Shown: positions 23,496 to 32,285 of the stretch, one piece after another
How positions within the stretch are numbered: the stretch's first letter is position 1
How the letters are laid out: the number at the start of each line of letters is the position of its first letter
Source of the DNA: an uncultured Christensenellaceae bacterium
GTDB lineage: Bacteria > Bacillota > Clostridia > Christensenellales > UMGS416
Assembly (NCBI GenBank): GCA_944376795.1
Contig: CALWDW010000012.1
Coordinates: 1 to 64,000, forward strand
DNA: 64,000 nt
Reading direction: 5' to 3'
The notes under the pieces: model-generated
Database searches by the model: none
What the model saw: only the letters and a program-made list of their open reading frames with translations
What the model was told of the DNA's origin: nothing
Position numbers and translations under genes: made by a program

Positions 23496-25691
23496 GTGGC
23501 AAAGACGGGTATCATCAATCGTTCCCGCGTAGTGGCGTTATTTTGCATATTTGCTATTTTAGGGGTCATCGTCCTAGGTCGAATGGCCTTTTTGATGTTG
23601 TTTTGGGCCGATGAGAATTTGGCAAAGGCTTCCAACCAATGGGTGCGGGAAACCTCTGTCTCGGCCCAGCGTGGCAATATTACCGATCGGAACGGGGAAA
23701 TTGTGGCGGGTTCGGCCAGCTGCGACATGGTGGTTATTTTTCCTGCCACCCTTTATGAGTACGGCGATCCGGACTTTGTTATGGAACAGCTTGCCCAGAT
23801 CTTGGAGATGGACATTAAGGACGTCCGCAAAAAGATTGAGGCCAACAAGGACCGAGGGCAGATTGATTTCCAGCGGCAGATATCCAGTGAGCAGAGCGCG
23901 GCCATCAATGAGCTCCTGGCCAACAGCTCCGATGAGGACCATCCCGACTACCGCAAAATGCGCGGGGTGAAGCTGGTGGAGGACACCAAGCGTTACTACC
24001 CGATGGGCGACTTTATGACCCAGGTGTTGGGCTTTACCAATATTGACGGCGACGGCCTGGAGGGCGTGGAGGCACGGTACAATAAGTACCTGACCGGGAC
24101 GGACGGCTATGTCAAGTACGAAAAGGACGGGAAGGGACTGGAGCTTTCCGGGGACCTGAATGTGGAGGAGTATATCGCGCCCAAGGATGGCTACAATGTA
24201 GTCCTGACGCTGGACGCGGTCATCCAGGGCTTTGTGGAGAAGGCCGCCGAGCAGTGCCTGATCGAGCAGAAGGCAGCATCGGTGCGGTGCATCGTCATGG
24301 ATCCCAATACGGCAGAGATTTTGGCTATGGCCAATCTTCCTGACTACGACAACAACGATCCTCCGCGCAATGACACCGCTCTGCTGAACCAGCTCACTCG
24401 CAATGGCTGTATTGCCGACTCTTATGAGCCGGGGTCTACCTTCAAGATTTTGACCACCGCCGCCGCCTTGGAGACGGGAAACGCAACGCTGAACTCCACC
24501 TACTACTGTCCGGGCTACCGCATTGTGGATGGACAGAAGATTCGGTGCTGGAGCTATCGGCCTCACGGTTCCCAGACGCTGACCCAGGCGGTGGAGCACT
24601 CCTGCAACCCGGCCTTTATGGATATGGCGCTGTCCATGGGTACGGAGCTCTTCTACGATAAGCTCTACGAGTTGGGCTTGGGGACTACCACGGATATCGG
24701 GCTCTATGGGGAGGCCAGTGGTATCATTACCGCCAGCAAGTATGTGCGGGACGTGGATTTAGCGCGGATTGGCTTTGGGCAGTCCATTGCCGTGACTCCC
24801 ATTCAGCTGATTACGGCGGTTTCGGCAGTCATAAACGGAGGCAGTTTAATGCAGCCTTATGTGGTGAAGGAGATTACCAATGCCCAAGGCCAGGCGATCC
24901 AGCAATACCAGCCCACTGTGGTGAGGGAGAACGTGATTTCCGAGGATACCAGCCGCGTTATGCGACAGATCCTGCAGTCGGTGGTGGACAATGGCAGCGG
25001 CCGCAACGGTGCGGTGGAAGGCTATGCTGTTGGTGGAAAAACCGGCACCGCCCAGAAGTATGGAGAGGACGGCACCATAGAGAGCGGCAAGTACATTAGT
25101 TCCTTTTGCGGCTTTGCCCCAGCGGATGATCCGCAGGTGGTGGTGCTTTTCATTGTGGATGAGCCGGGAGGATCGTCTGAATACGGCTCCATTGTGGCGG
25201 CGCCTTACGTTTCCCAGATCTTGGAGGACACGCTCCAGTATCTGGGTGTGCCCCAGAGCGTCAGCGTCCAGGAGGATACCCGGGAGGTGCCTTATGTGAC
25301 GGGCATGGCGCCGGAGTTGGCTATTGCACAGCTGGAGGCCGCAGGCTTTACCGCTGTGGTGGAGGGCGTAGGGGACAGCGTAGTGGATCAGCTTCCTGCC
25401 GGTGGGGAGACCGCCGTTCAGGGTTCTACCGTCGTCCTCGGCCTGGAGAACGTGGGAGACGCCCTCTATGATAACCAGGTTCTAGTGCCTGATTTGGCGG
25501 GCAAAACGGCCAGTGAAGCCAAGAAAGCCCTGGAGGAGCTGGGACTTAAGATGCGGATCCGGGGCAACGGAAGCATCGTCCAATCCCAGAGCCCAGTAGC
25601 CGGAAGCCAGCTCTATGTGGGAGATACGGTGACGGTGGAGTTTAGCGCAGAAATGAATCCTGCCCAGACGCCCGAACCGGAGGAATCCTAA
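23496..25691 (+). CDS. ftsI: Class B penicillin-binding protein with two PASTA domains (FtsI/PBP2B/SpoVD type)
   Basis: 731 residues, start GTG after AAGGAGG. There is one N-terminal membrane anchor (~residues 10-35), a dimerisation domain from SAQRGNITDRNG, and the transpeptidase domain with the three active-site motifs: S314 in STFK, S369 in SCN and K515 in KTG. Two PASTA domains follow (about 597-650 and 662-718; VPDLAGKTASEAKKALEELG). It cross-links septal peptidoglycan and is a beta-lactam target. Two PASTA domains resemble vegetative PBP2B; SpoVD of Bacillus has one, so a vegetative role is favoured. Confidence 0.93.
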   Translation: MAKTGIINRSRVVALFCIFAILGVIVLGRMAFLMLFWADENLAKASNQWVRETSVSAQRGNITDRNGEIVAGSASCDMVVIFPATLYEYGDPDFVMEQLAQILEMDIKDVRKKIEANKDRGQIDFQRQISSEQSAAINELLANSSDEDHPDYRKMRGVKLVEDTKRYYPMGDFMTQVLGFTNIDGDGLEGVEARYNKYLTGTDGYVKYEKDGKGLELSGDLNVEEYIAPKDGYNVVLTLDAVIQGFVEKAAEQCLIEQKAASVRCIVMDPNTAEILAMANLPDYDNNDPPRNDTALLNQLTRNGCIADSYEPGSTFKILTTAAALETGNATLNSTYYCPGYRIVDGQKIRCWSYRPHGSQTLTQAVEHSCNPAFMDMALSMGTELFYDKLYELGLGTTTDIGLYGEASGIITASKYVRDVDLARIGFGQSIAVTPIQLITAVSAVINGGSLMQPYVVKEITNAQGQAIQQYQPTVVRENVISEDTSRVMRQILQSVVDNGSGRNGAVEGYAVGGKTGTAQKYGEDGTIESGKYISSFCGFAPADDPQVVVLFIVDEPGGSSEYGSIVAAPYVSQILEDTLQYLGVPQSVSVQEDTREVPYVTGMAPELAIAQLEAAGFTAVVEGVGDSVVDQLPAGGETAVQGSTVVLGLENVGDALYDNQVLVPDLAGKTASEAKKALEELGLKMRIRGNGSIVQSQSPVAGSQLYVGDTVTVEFSAEMNPAQTPEPEES

Positions 25692-25791
25692 TCTTGTGCG
25701 CCTAGGGGAGAGGGATCCCTGTTTCGACAAAATCGGATGCCGGAAGGCCTGATGATCCTAAATAGGGCGGAATTGCCCGGAGGAACGAACA

Positions 25792-27240
25792 ATGCAATTG
25801 ATGGAAATCCTGAACAGCATACCCGGCGGCGTCTGCCAGGGCGACGCAGGGACCATAATTACCGGCATATGCCTGGACTCTCGAAAGGCGGCGCCGGGCA
25901 GCCTCTATGTTTGCATTCCAGGTACGAAGGTGGACGGGCACAGCTTTGCCGCCCAGGCTGTGGAGGCGGGTGCGACCGCCCTGGTCGTGGAGCGCTTTTT
26001 GCCTGAGATCACCTGCCCCCAGATCAAGGTGGAGGATGCGCGCCTGGCGCTGGCCCAAGCCTGCTCGGCCTTTTGGGGGCATCCGGATCGGGACATGACG
26101 CTGGTGGCGGTGACCGGCACCAATGGGAAAACCACAACGACCCATCTAATCAAGCACATTTTGGAGACACAAGGCCATAAGGTGGGAATGCTGGGAACGG
26201 TAGCCAACTATATCGGGCAGGAGGAGCTGCCCCAGCATCTGACCACCCCGGATCCGCCCGAGCTGTATCAGCTTCTGGCAAGAATGCGGGACGCAGACTG
26301 CGACACCGTGGTGCTGGAAGCATCGGCCCATGCCTTGGCCTTGCGGAAGCTGGAGGGCCTCCATTTTGCCGTGGGGATCTTTACCAACCTCACCCAGGAC
26401 CATTTGGATGATTTCCACACGATGGAGAACTATGCTGCCGCCAAGGCGCTGCTCTTTGAGGACAGCCGCTGCGCCGCAGCCCTGCTCTGCGGGGACGATC
26501 CGGCATGGAGGCAGATGGCAGCCGGCCGACAAGGGGTGACCTTGACCTACGGCCATGGGGAGGGGATGCATTACCGGGCTACAGACTGCCAGGTGGGCCT
26601 GGAAGGGATTTCCTATGTGCTTCATGCCATGGGCAGCCAGATGCCCGTATCCCTGGGCCTGGGCGGCGCCTTCAACGTGAATAACTCCTTGGCGGCGGCA
26701 GGGGCCTGCCTGCAGCTGGGGATCTCTCTGCGCGGGGTTGCGGAGGGACTTTCCACGGTACACACCGTTCCCGGGCGCATCCAAAAGGTGGACATTGCCG
26801 CGCCCTATACCGTGGTGGTGGACTATGCCCACTCTCCCGACGGCATCCGCTCCATACTTCAGACGCTGCGCCCTGTGACCCGGGGCCGGCTGATCATCGT
26901 CTTTGGCTGCGGAGGAAACCGGGATACCACCAAGCGGCCCATTATGGGGGAGATTGCCGCCCGGCTGGCTGATTTTGTGGTCATTACCTCGGACAATCCG
27001 CGCTTTGAGGAGCCCGAGGCAATTATGGATATGATCGAGCCGGGGGTCCAAACCCACGATACGCCCTATATACGTATGGCCGACCGGCGGGAGGCAATTG
27101 CCTACGCCATGGAGCATGCGCAGGAGGGGGACGTGATTCTGGTAGCCGGGAAGGGGCACGAGGATTACCAAGAGGTGCGCGGCGTCCGGCACAGCTTTGA
27201 TGACTGCCAGGTGGTGCGGGAATTGGCCGCCCAACCTTAG
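25792..27240 (+). CDS. murE: UDP-MurNAc-L-Ala-D-Glu:meso-diaminopimelate ligase
   Basis: 482 residues, start after CCGGAGGAACG. The Mur-ligase ATP loop GTNGKTTTTHLI, the UDP-binding N-domain (DSRKAAPGSLYVCIPG), FTNLTQDHLDDFHTMENY with a carbamylated-Lys region, VVVDYAHSPDGI and FGCGGNRDTTKRP are all present. SDNPRFEEP contains the DNPR motif that selects meso-diaminopimelate over lysine, so the peptidoglycan is of A2pm type. The usual next gene, murF, is absent; mraY follows 30 bp later. Confidence 0.95.
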   Translation: MQLMEILNSIPGGVCQGDAGTIITGICLDSRKAAPGSLYVCIPGTKVDGHSFAAQAVEAGATALVVERFLPEITCPQIKVEDARLALAQACSAFWGHPDRDMTLVAVTGTNGKTTTTHLIKHILETQGHKVGMLGTVANYIGQEELPQHLTTPDPPELYQLLARMRDADCDTVVLEASAHALALRKLEGLHFAVGIFTNLTQDHLDDFHTMENYAAAKALLFEDSRCAAALLCGDDPAWRQMAAGRQGVTLTYGHGEGMHYRATDCQVGLEGISYVLHAMGSQMPVSLGLGGAFNVNNSLAAAGACLQLGISLRGVAEGLSTVHTVPGRIQKVDIAAPYTVVVDYAHSPDGIRSILQTLRPVTRGRLIIVFGCGGNRDTTKRPIMGEIAARLADFVVITSDNPRFEEPEAIMDMIEPGVQTHDTPYIRMADRREAIAYAMEHAQEGDVILVAGKGHEDYQEVRGVRHSFDDCQVVRELAAQP

Positions 27241-27270
27241 GATCACCCTATACGAAGGAGAAAGAACGCG

Positions 27271-28236
27271 ATGTATCAATGGATTGCGGCCATTGTGGTG
27301 GCCTTCCTCATCTGCATGGTGGTGGGCCCCTTGGCCATTCCCCTCCTGCAGAAGCTGAAATTCGGTCAGGTTATCCGGTCGGAGGGTCCCCAGTGGCATA
27401 TGAAGAAGACCGGAACGCCCACCATGGGAGGAATTATCATCCTCGTGGGCGCCATGCTGTCCTGCCTGATTTTTACCGGGTATGCTTCGCCGGAGATGGC
27501 GGGCGCCTGGCTGGCCATTGGCGGCTTTGGGCTGATCGGACTGCTGGATGACTTTATCAAGGTGGTGCTCAAGCGGAATCTGGGCCTGAAAGCATGGCAG
27601 AAGGCGGGCCTGCAGCTGATCGTATCGGTGGCGCTGTCTCTGTACATTATCCAGCATGTCGGGACCAGCATCCGCATACCTTTTACCACGCTGGAGTGGG
27701 ATCTGGGGTGGTGGTACCTGCCGGTTTTGGTTTTTATTATGATTGCGACCACCAACTCGGTCAATTTGACCGACGGCCTGGACGGCCTGGCTGGCGGCGT
27801 GAGCCTAGTGTATTTTGTGTTTTTCACGCTGCTGCTGTTTGCATTCCCGGAGCTGGGATCGGAGCCGCTGCTCATCCTATCCGCTTCCTTAGTGGGGGCG
27901 TGCCTGGGATTCCTGCGGTTCAATGTTTATCCTGCTCGGGTCTTTATGGGGGACTTTGGCTCGCTGCTTTTGGGCGGTGCGGTGGTTTACCTGGCCACTG
28001 CCACCAAGCTGACGCTTTGGCTGCCGGTGATGGGCGGTATGTTCATGCTGTCCACCATTTCGGTGATTCTGCAGGTGGGGTCCTACAAGCTGCGGAAGAA
28101 GCGGATCTTCAAAATGGCGCCGCTGCATCACCACTTCGAACTGATGGGACTGCCGGAGACGCGTATTGTTTCCATGTACATGATCGTCACCACGATCTTG
28201 TGCCTGATCGGGGTGCTGGCGGTGGCCGCGGTGTAG
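27271..28236 (+). CDS. mraY: Phospho-N-acetylmuramoyl-pentapeptide transferase
   Basis: 321 residues, about ten membrane spans, start after GAAGGAGA. It moves phospho-MurNAc-pentapeptide onto undecaprenyl phosphate to form lipid I. The catalytic signatures are LLDDFIKV (Asp pair), TNSVNLTDGLDGLAGG and MAPLHHHFEL (His triad); GTPTMGGII is the N-terminal one. It sits directly between murE and murD in the dcw cluster. Confidence 0.96.
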   Translation: MYQWIAAIVVAFLICMVVGPLAIPLLQKLKFGQVIRSEGPQWHMKKTGTPTMGGIIILVGAMLSCLIFTGYASPEMAGAWLAIGGFGLIGLLDDFIKVVLKRNLGLKAWQKAGLQLIVSVALSLYIIQHVGTSIRIPFTTLEWDLGWWYLPVLVFIMIATTNSVNLTDGLDGLAGGVSLVYFVFFTLLLFAFPELGSEPLLILSASLVGACLGFLRFNVYPARVFMGDFGSLLLGGAVVYLATATKLTLWLPVMGGMFMLSTISVILQVGSYKLRKKRIFKMAPLHHHFELMGLPETRIVSMYMIVTTILCLIGVLAVAAV

Positions 28237-28288
28237 CGAGGGCCTGCTAACGGAAATGGACGCAATGAGGGTATCGGGGGGAACGGAT

Positions 28289-29656
28289 ATGAATTGGACA
28301 GGGAAAAACATCTTGGTGGTGGGCATGGCCCGCAGCGGCGTTGCGGCAGCCCGCCTGCTCACCGCGCTGGGCGCCCAGGTCACAATCAATGACAGCAAGC
28401 CGGCGTCGGAGCTGGGAGAGGCGCTGGAGCCTTTGGCCGGAATCTCGGTCCGGAGGGCCTTGGGCTGTCCGGCCGAGCAGGTGGCCCGGGATGCGGAGAT
28501 GATTGTCCTAAGCCCCGGAGTGCCCATGAGCCTGCCCTTTGTTGCCGAGGCGCGTAGCCGGGGAATCCCGGTATGGGCTGAACTGGAGGTGGGATATCGG
28601 GAGACGGCCTGCCCCATTGCCGCCATTACCGGCACCAATGGGAAGTCGACCACCACCGTCCTATTGGGTGAGATCCTGAAGGATGCCGGATACTCTACGT
28701 ACGTCGATGGCAATATCGGCCGCCCCATCACCGAAGACGCTGCCTCGACCACGCCGGAGGACCGCATGGTGCTGGAGGTCAGCTCCTACCAGCTGGAGGG
28801 CATCGACAAATTCCGCCCGGCCGTATCCGCTATACTGAACCTGACCGAGGACCATTTGGCCCGGCACAAGACCATGGAAGGCTATCTGGACGTCAAGGCC
28901 CGGATCTTTATGAACCAGCGGGGCGAGGATGTGTGCGTGCTCAATGCCGATGACCCGCGGGTCTACGGGCTCTGGGAGCGCGTGCCATGCCGGCGCTGGG
29001 CGTTCAGCCGGCGCCGCGTGGTGGAGGACGGCGCCTGCCTGCAGGAGGGCCGGCTGGTCCTCATGCGGGAGGGAAAGGCCCGGGATCTGCTGGCGGCGGA
29101 GGAACTGGGTATTCCCGGCGCACACAATCTAGAGAATGCCTTGGCGGCTGCGGCTATGGCCATGGCAATGGGGGTGGCAGCGGCGGACATAGCCCGGACG
29201 CTGCGGCGCTTCCGCGGCATTGAGCACCGCATTGAAACTGTGGCCACGGTGCGGGGTGTGACCTTCATCAACGATTCCAAGGCTACCAATGTGGATTCGG
29301 CGCTGGTGGCCCTGCGCACCATGAAGGCGCCCACGGTGCTGATTGCCGGCGGCTCCTATAAGGTCACCGACTACGCACCTCTGGTGAAAGCGCTGGACGG
29401 CGTGGTGACGGACTTGGTGCTCACAGGGGATACGGCCCAAGAGATTGCCGATACCTGCGACCGGCTGGGATTTACTGCCTACCACCGGGCGGAAACCTTT
29501 GAAGAGGCGGTGTGTATGGCCTATGCCCTGGCGCCCCAGGGCGGCAATGTGTTGCTGTCGCCGGCCTGCGCCAGCTTTGATCACTTTAATGACTTTGAGC
29601 ACCGGGGCCGCGTTTTCAAGGAGATTGTGGCGCGGCTGCAAAGGGAAGCGCAATGA
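28289..29656 (+). CDS. murD: UDP-N-acetylmuramoyl-L-alanine--D-glutamate ligase
   Basis: 455 residues. The N-terminal Rossmann-like domain (ILVVGMARSGVAAARLL), ATP loop ITGTNGKSTTTVL, LEVSSYQLEGIDKF, ILNLTEDHLARHKTMEGY, the RFRGIEHRIE C-terminal motif and FINDSKATNVDSA follow the MurD order. The ATG at 28289 is preferred over an in-frame ATG 33 bp upstream because GGGGGGAAC lies just before it. The stop overlaps the ftsW start (ATGA). Confidence 0.95.
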   Translation: MNWTGKNILVVGMARSGVAAARLLTALGAQVTINDSKPASELGEALEPLAGISVRRALGCPAEQVARDAEMIVLSPGVPMSLPFVAEARSRGIPVWAELEVGYRETACPIAAITGTNGKSTTTVLLGEILKDAGYSTYVDGNIGRPITEDAASTTPEDRMVLEVSSYQLEGIDKFRPAVSAILNLTEDHLARHKTMEGYLDVKARIFMNQRGEDVCVLNADDPRVYGLWERVPCRRWAFSRRRVVEDGACLQEGRLVLMREGKARDLLAAEELGIPGAHNLENALAAAAMAMAMGVAAADIARTLRRFRGIEHRIETVATVRGVTFINDSKATNVDSALVALRTMKAPTVLIAGGSYKVTDYAPLVKALDGVVTDLVLTGDTAQEIADTCDRLGFTAYHRAETFEEAVCMAYALAPQGGNVLLSPACASFDHFNDFEHRGRVFKEIVARLQREAQ

Positions 29657-30912
29657 AGACGCGGCCGTTTGACTATGTCGTTGCTCTGGTGGTAACGGGA
29701 CTGGTGCTCTTTGGTATCGTCATGGTATTTTCGGCCAGCTACTATGACGCGCAGGTGGCCGGCGGCAGCGGACTCTCCGACGGCATCAAGCAAGCGATCC
29801 TGTCGGCGGTGGGGATGGCGGTTATGACCACTCTGATCTTTTTCCGCTATACGACCTTCAACAAGTGGCGGATTACACTGTCCTTTCCCATTGCGCCGCC
29901 CTATCGCACGGAGAACCGCTGGCGGCTGGCGTGGCGGAGCTGGCCTGTCAATGCCAACATGTCCCATGGCAGGTCACGCACGGGTGGCTTCCGGCTGTAT
30001 TATTCCGTTCCCATACTGCCTGCGCTCATCCTGCTGGTGTCCTATGGGCTGCTGGTCTACCTGTTTTTTGCAGGCGAGGAGACCTATGGTGCGACCCGGT
30101 GGCTCACCATTGGTGGAATCAGCATCCAGCCTTCGGAGATTGCCCGCTTTGGCATGCTGCTCTTTATTGCCGACGACCTGGCAGCCAACCATAAGCAGAT
30201 CAAGCGCTGCGAAAGCTTCCTGGCATTGATCAAGGTGATTATGCCCAGCTTCCTGGTAGCGGGGCTGACCACGGGGCTGATCCTTAGCGGTAAGAGCATG
30301 TCCATGGGGATGACCGCGCTGTTCCTCTTCTTTATGATGCTGATTGCCGCAGGGGTCAAGGGGCGTCACCTAGGCATCATGGTGCTTCTGGGGCTGGTGC
30401 TGGCCACTGGACTGATCCTTATGGAACCCTTCCGTGTGGCCCGCATGGCCATATTCCGGGACCCTTGGCAGGATCCCCAGGATACCGGCTACCAGCTGAT
30501 CCAGTCCCTGTATGCCCTGGCCAACGGCGGCCTTTTCGGCGCGGGGCCGGGAGGAAGCCGCCAGAAGTTTGCCTACCTAACGTTTGGCGATTCGGACTTC
30601 ATTCTCTCCATCATTGGGGAGGAATACGGCTTTATCGGCATCACGCTTCTGATTGCGGTTTTCGGCGTGCTGGTTTTCCGTGGCTACCGGGTGGCGAACT
30701 TGGCGCAGGACAGCTATGGCGCTTTCCTGGCTACGGGCATTACCTCCATCGTGTGGATTCAGTTGATCATCAACGCCTTGGTGGTGACCTCTTCCATGCC
30801 GCCCACTGGGCTGCCGCTGCCCTTTATTAGTGCGGGCGGATCCTCGCTGGTAATTTTCTTGGCCCAGATGGGAGTGCTGCTCAATATCTCCCGCCATACC
30901 CGGCAGATATGA
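29653..30912 (+). CDS. ftsW: SEDS-family peptidoglycan glycosyltransferase FtsW/SpoVE, with insertion
   Basis: 419 residues, about ten membrane spans. The SEDS landmarks are the N-terminal VMVFSAS, TRWLTIGGISIQPSEIARFG, FGAGPGGSRQKFAYL, DFILSIIGEEYGFIG and TGLPLPFISAGGSSL. It polymerises lipid II into septal or spore glycan strands with its class B PBP. Two features differ from textbook FtsW: a ~45-residue hydrophilic insertion (about residues 73-117, with a Trp/Arg-rich block) and YLTFGDSDF where YLPE..xDF is usual. murG, which often follows ftsW, is absent. Confidence 0.9.
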   Translation: MKTRPFDYVVALVVTGLVLFGIVMVFSASYYDAQVAGGSGLSDGIKQAILSAVGMAVMTTLIFFRYTTFNKWRITLSFPIAPPYRTENRWRLAWRSWPVNANMSHGRSRTGGFRLYYSVPILPALILLVSYGLLVYLFFAGEETYGATRWLTIGGISIQPSEIARFGMLLFIADDLAANHKQIKRCESFLALIKVIMPSFLVAGLTTGLILSGKSMSMGMTALFLFFMMLIAAGVKGRHLGIMVLLGLVLATGLILMEPFRVARMAIFRDPWQDPQDTGYQLIQSLYALANGGLFGAGPGGSRQKFAYLTFGDSDFILSIIGEEYGFIGITLLIAVFGVLVFRGYRVANLAQDSYGAFLATGITSIVWIQLIINALVVTSSMPPTGLPLPFISAGGSSLVIFLAQMGVLLNISRHTRQI

Positions 30913-30960
30913 CGGCGCATAGCTTGCAGACGGCCAGGCTTGGCCGAATTTGTCGGGTTT

Positions 30961-30991
30961 TTGCACTGGGAAGCCCTCTCGCGCATACAAT
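30961..30991 (+). promoter_or_regulatory. Weak candidate promoter before murA
   Basis: TTGCAC (30961-30966), 19-bp spacer, TACAAT (30986-30991) in the 108-bp gap between ftsW and murA. The spacer is longer than ideal. Confidence 0.3.
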
Positions 30992-31020
30992 GCAGTATGA
31001 TGAATGTGCGGAGGTACTCC

Positions 31021-32277
31021 ATGTCTGATCACTTTGTCATCCGTGGCGGCCGTAAGCTGGACGGAACCCTGCGGGTTCCGGGGGCCAAGAATGCCGTGCT
31101 GCCCCTGCTGGCGGCTTGTCTGCTCAGCGAGGACGAGGTGGTGCTCCAGGACTGCCCCAGACTCACCGATGTGGAGAATATGATCCGCATCCTGCGGGGG
31201 ATGGGCGTTAAGATCCGGATGGAAGGCAGCACCCTATTGGCCGATCCCAGCGGCGCCCAGGATTCCGCGCTGCCCGCAGGGGTCAGCGGCGAGCTGCGCT
31301 CCTCCATTTTTTTGCTGGGCAGTATACTTTCACGGTTTGGTAGAGCGGATTGCCCCTATCCTGGAGGATGCGATATTGGCCTGCGCCCCATTGACCTACA
31401 CCTGAAGGGCCTGCGTGCCATGGGCGTACGTATTGAAGAGGCAGGCGGGCGGATTCTCTGCCATCCCAGCCGCCTTGTGGGGGCGGATATCGTGCTGGAC
31501 TATCCCAGCGTCGGGGCTACGGAGAATATTATGATGGCAGCCGCCCGGGCCGAAGGCACCACCGTTATCATGAATGCCGCCCAGGAGCCTGAGATTGCCG
31601 ACCTAGGAGACATGATCAACGCCATGGGCGGACGGGTCAACGGGGCAGGGGAATCGGTGGTGACAATCCAGGGTGTGCGTAAGCTTCATGGGGTTACCCA
31701 TCGGATGATCCCGGACCGTATTGTTGCCGGAACCTACCTGATGGCCGCGGCCATCACCGGGGGGGATGTGCTCCTAACCCAGGCGTGTCCCTTGCATTTG
31801 TCGCCAGTTTTGCATAAACTGGAGAGCATGGGCTGCCGCGTCCAGGTGCGGGGCAGCCAGGTCCGCCTGCAGGGCGCGCAGCCCCTGATGGGGGCGTCGC
31901 GGATCGACACGCTGCCCTATCCCGGGTTTCCTACCGACTTGCAGGCGCAGATCTTCGCGCTGGCTACGGTGGCCAGGGGCAGCACCATGATCGTGGAAAA
32001 TGTATTCGAGAATCGCTTCCGCCATGCGCCGGAATTGGTGCGCATGGGGGCGCGGGTGGAAATTGCCGGACGGGTTGCTACCATCCGTGGGGTTGACCGC
32101 CTTCACGGCGCGACGGTTTCCGCAACCGACCTGCGGGCGGGCGCTGCGCTGGTCCTGGCCGGGCTGAACGCAGAGGGGAGTACCCGCGTGGAGAATATCG
32201 CCCATATTGATCGGGGTTACGAGGCCATGGAGCGGGATCTTACCGCACTGGGCGCCGACATACAACGGGAAAACTGA
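31021..32277 (+). CDS. murA: UDP-N-acetylglucosamine 1-carboxyvinyltransferase
   Basis: 418 residues, start after GCGGAGG. It adds enolpyruvate from PEP to UDP-GlcNAc, the first committed peptidoglycan step. VPGAKNAVLPLLAA is the N-terminal substrate motif. The active-site Cys is C117 in YPGGCDIGLRPIDLH, the target of fosfomycin, so a drug-sensitive catalytic loop is retained. YPGFPTDLQAQ and FENRFRHAPEL are the other conserved blocks. Its place between ftsW and ftsQ is common in Clostridia. Confidence 0.95.
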   Translation: MSDHFVIRGGRKLDGTLRVPGAKNAVLPLLAACLLSEDEVVLQDCPRLTDVENMIRILRGMGVKIRMEGSTLLADPSGAQDSALPAGVSGELRSSIFLLGSILSRFGRADCPYPGGCDIGLRPIDLHLKGLRAMGVRIEEAGGRILCHPSRLVGADIVLDYPSVGATENIMMAAARAEGTTVIMNAAQEPEIADLGDMINAMGGRVNGAGESVVTIQGVRKLHGVTHRMIPDRIVAGTYLMAAAITGGDVLLTQACPLHLSPVLHKLESMGCRVQVRGSQVRLQGAQPLMGASRIDTLPYPGFPTDLQAQIFALATVARGSTMIVENVFENRFRHAPELVRMGARVEIAGRVATIRGVDRLHGATVSATDLRAGAALVLAGLNAEGSTRVENIAHIDRGYEAMERDLTALGADIQREN

Positions 32278-32285
32278 GGTATACT

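Noticed and set aside
26146-27657. 503-codon minus-strand frame
   Set aside because: Antisense of murE and mraY; long only because of high GC in the third codon position.
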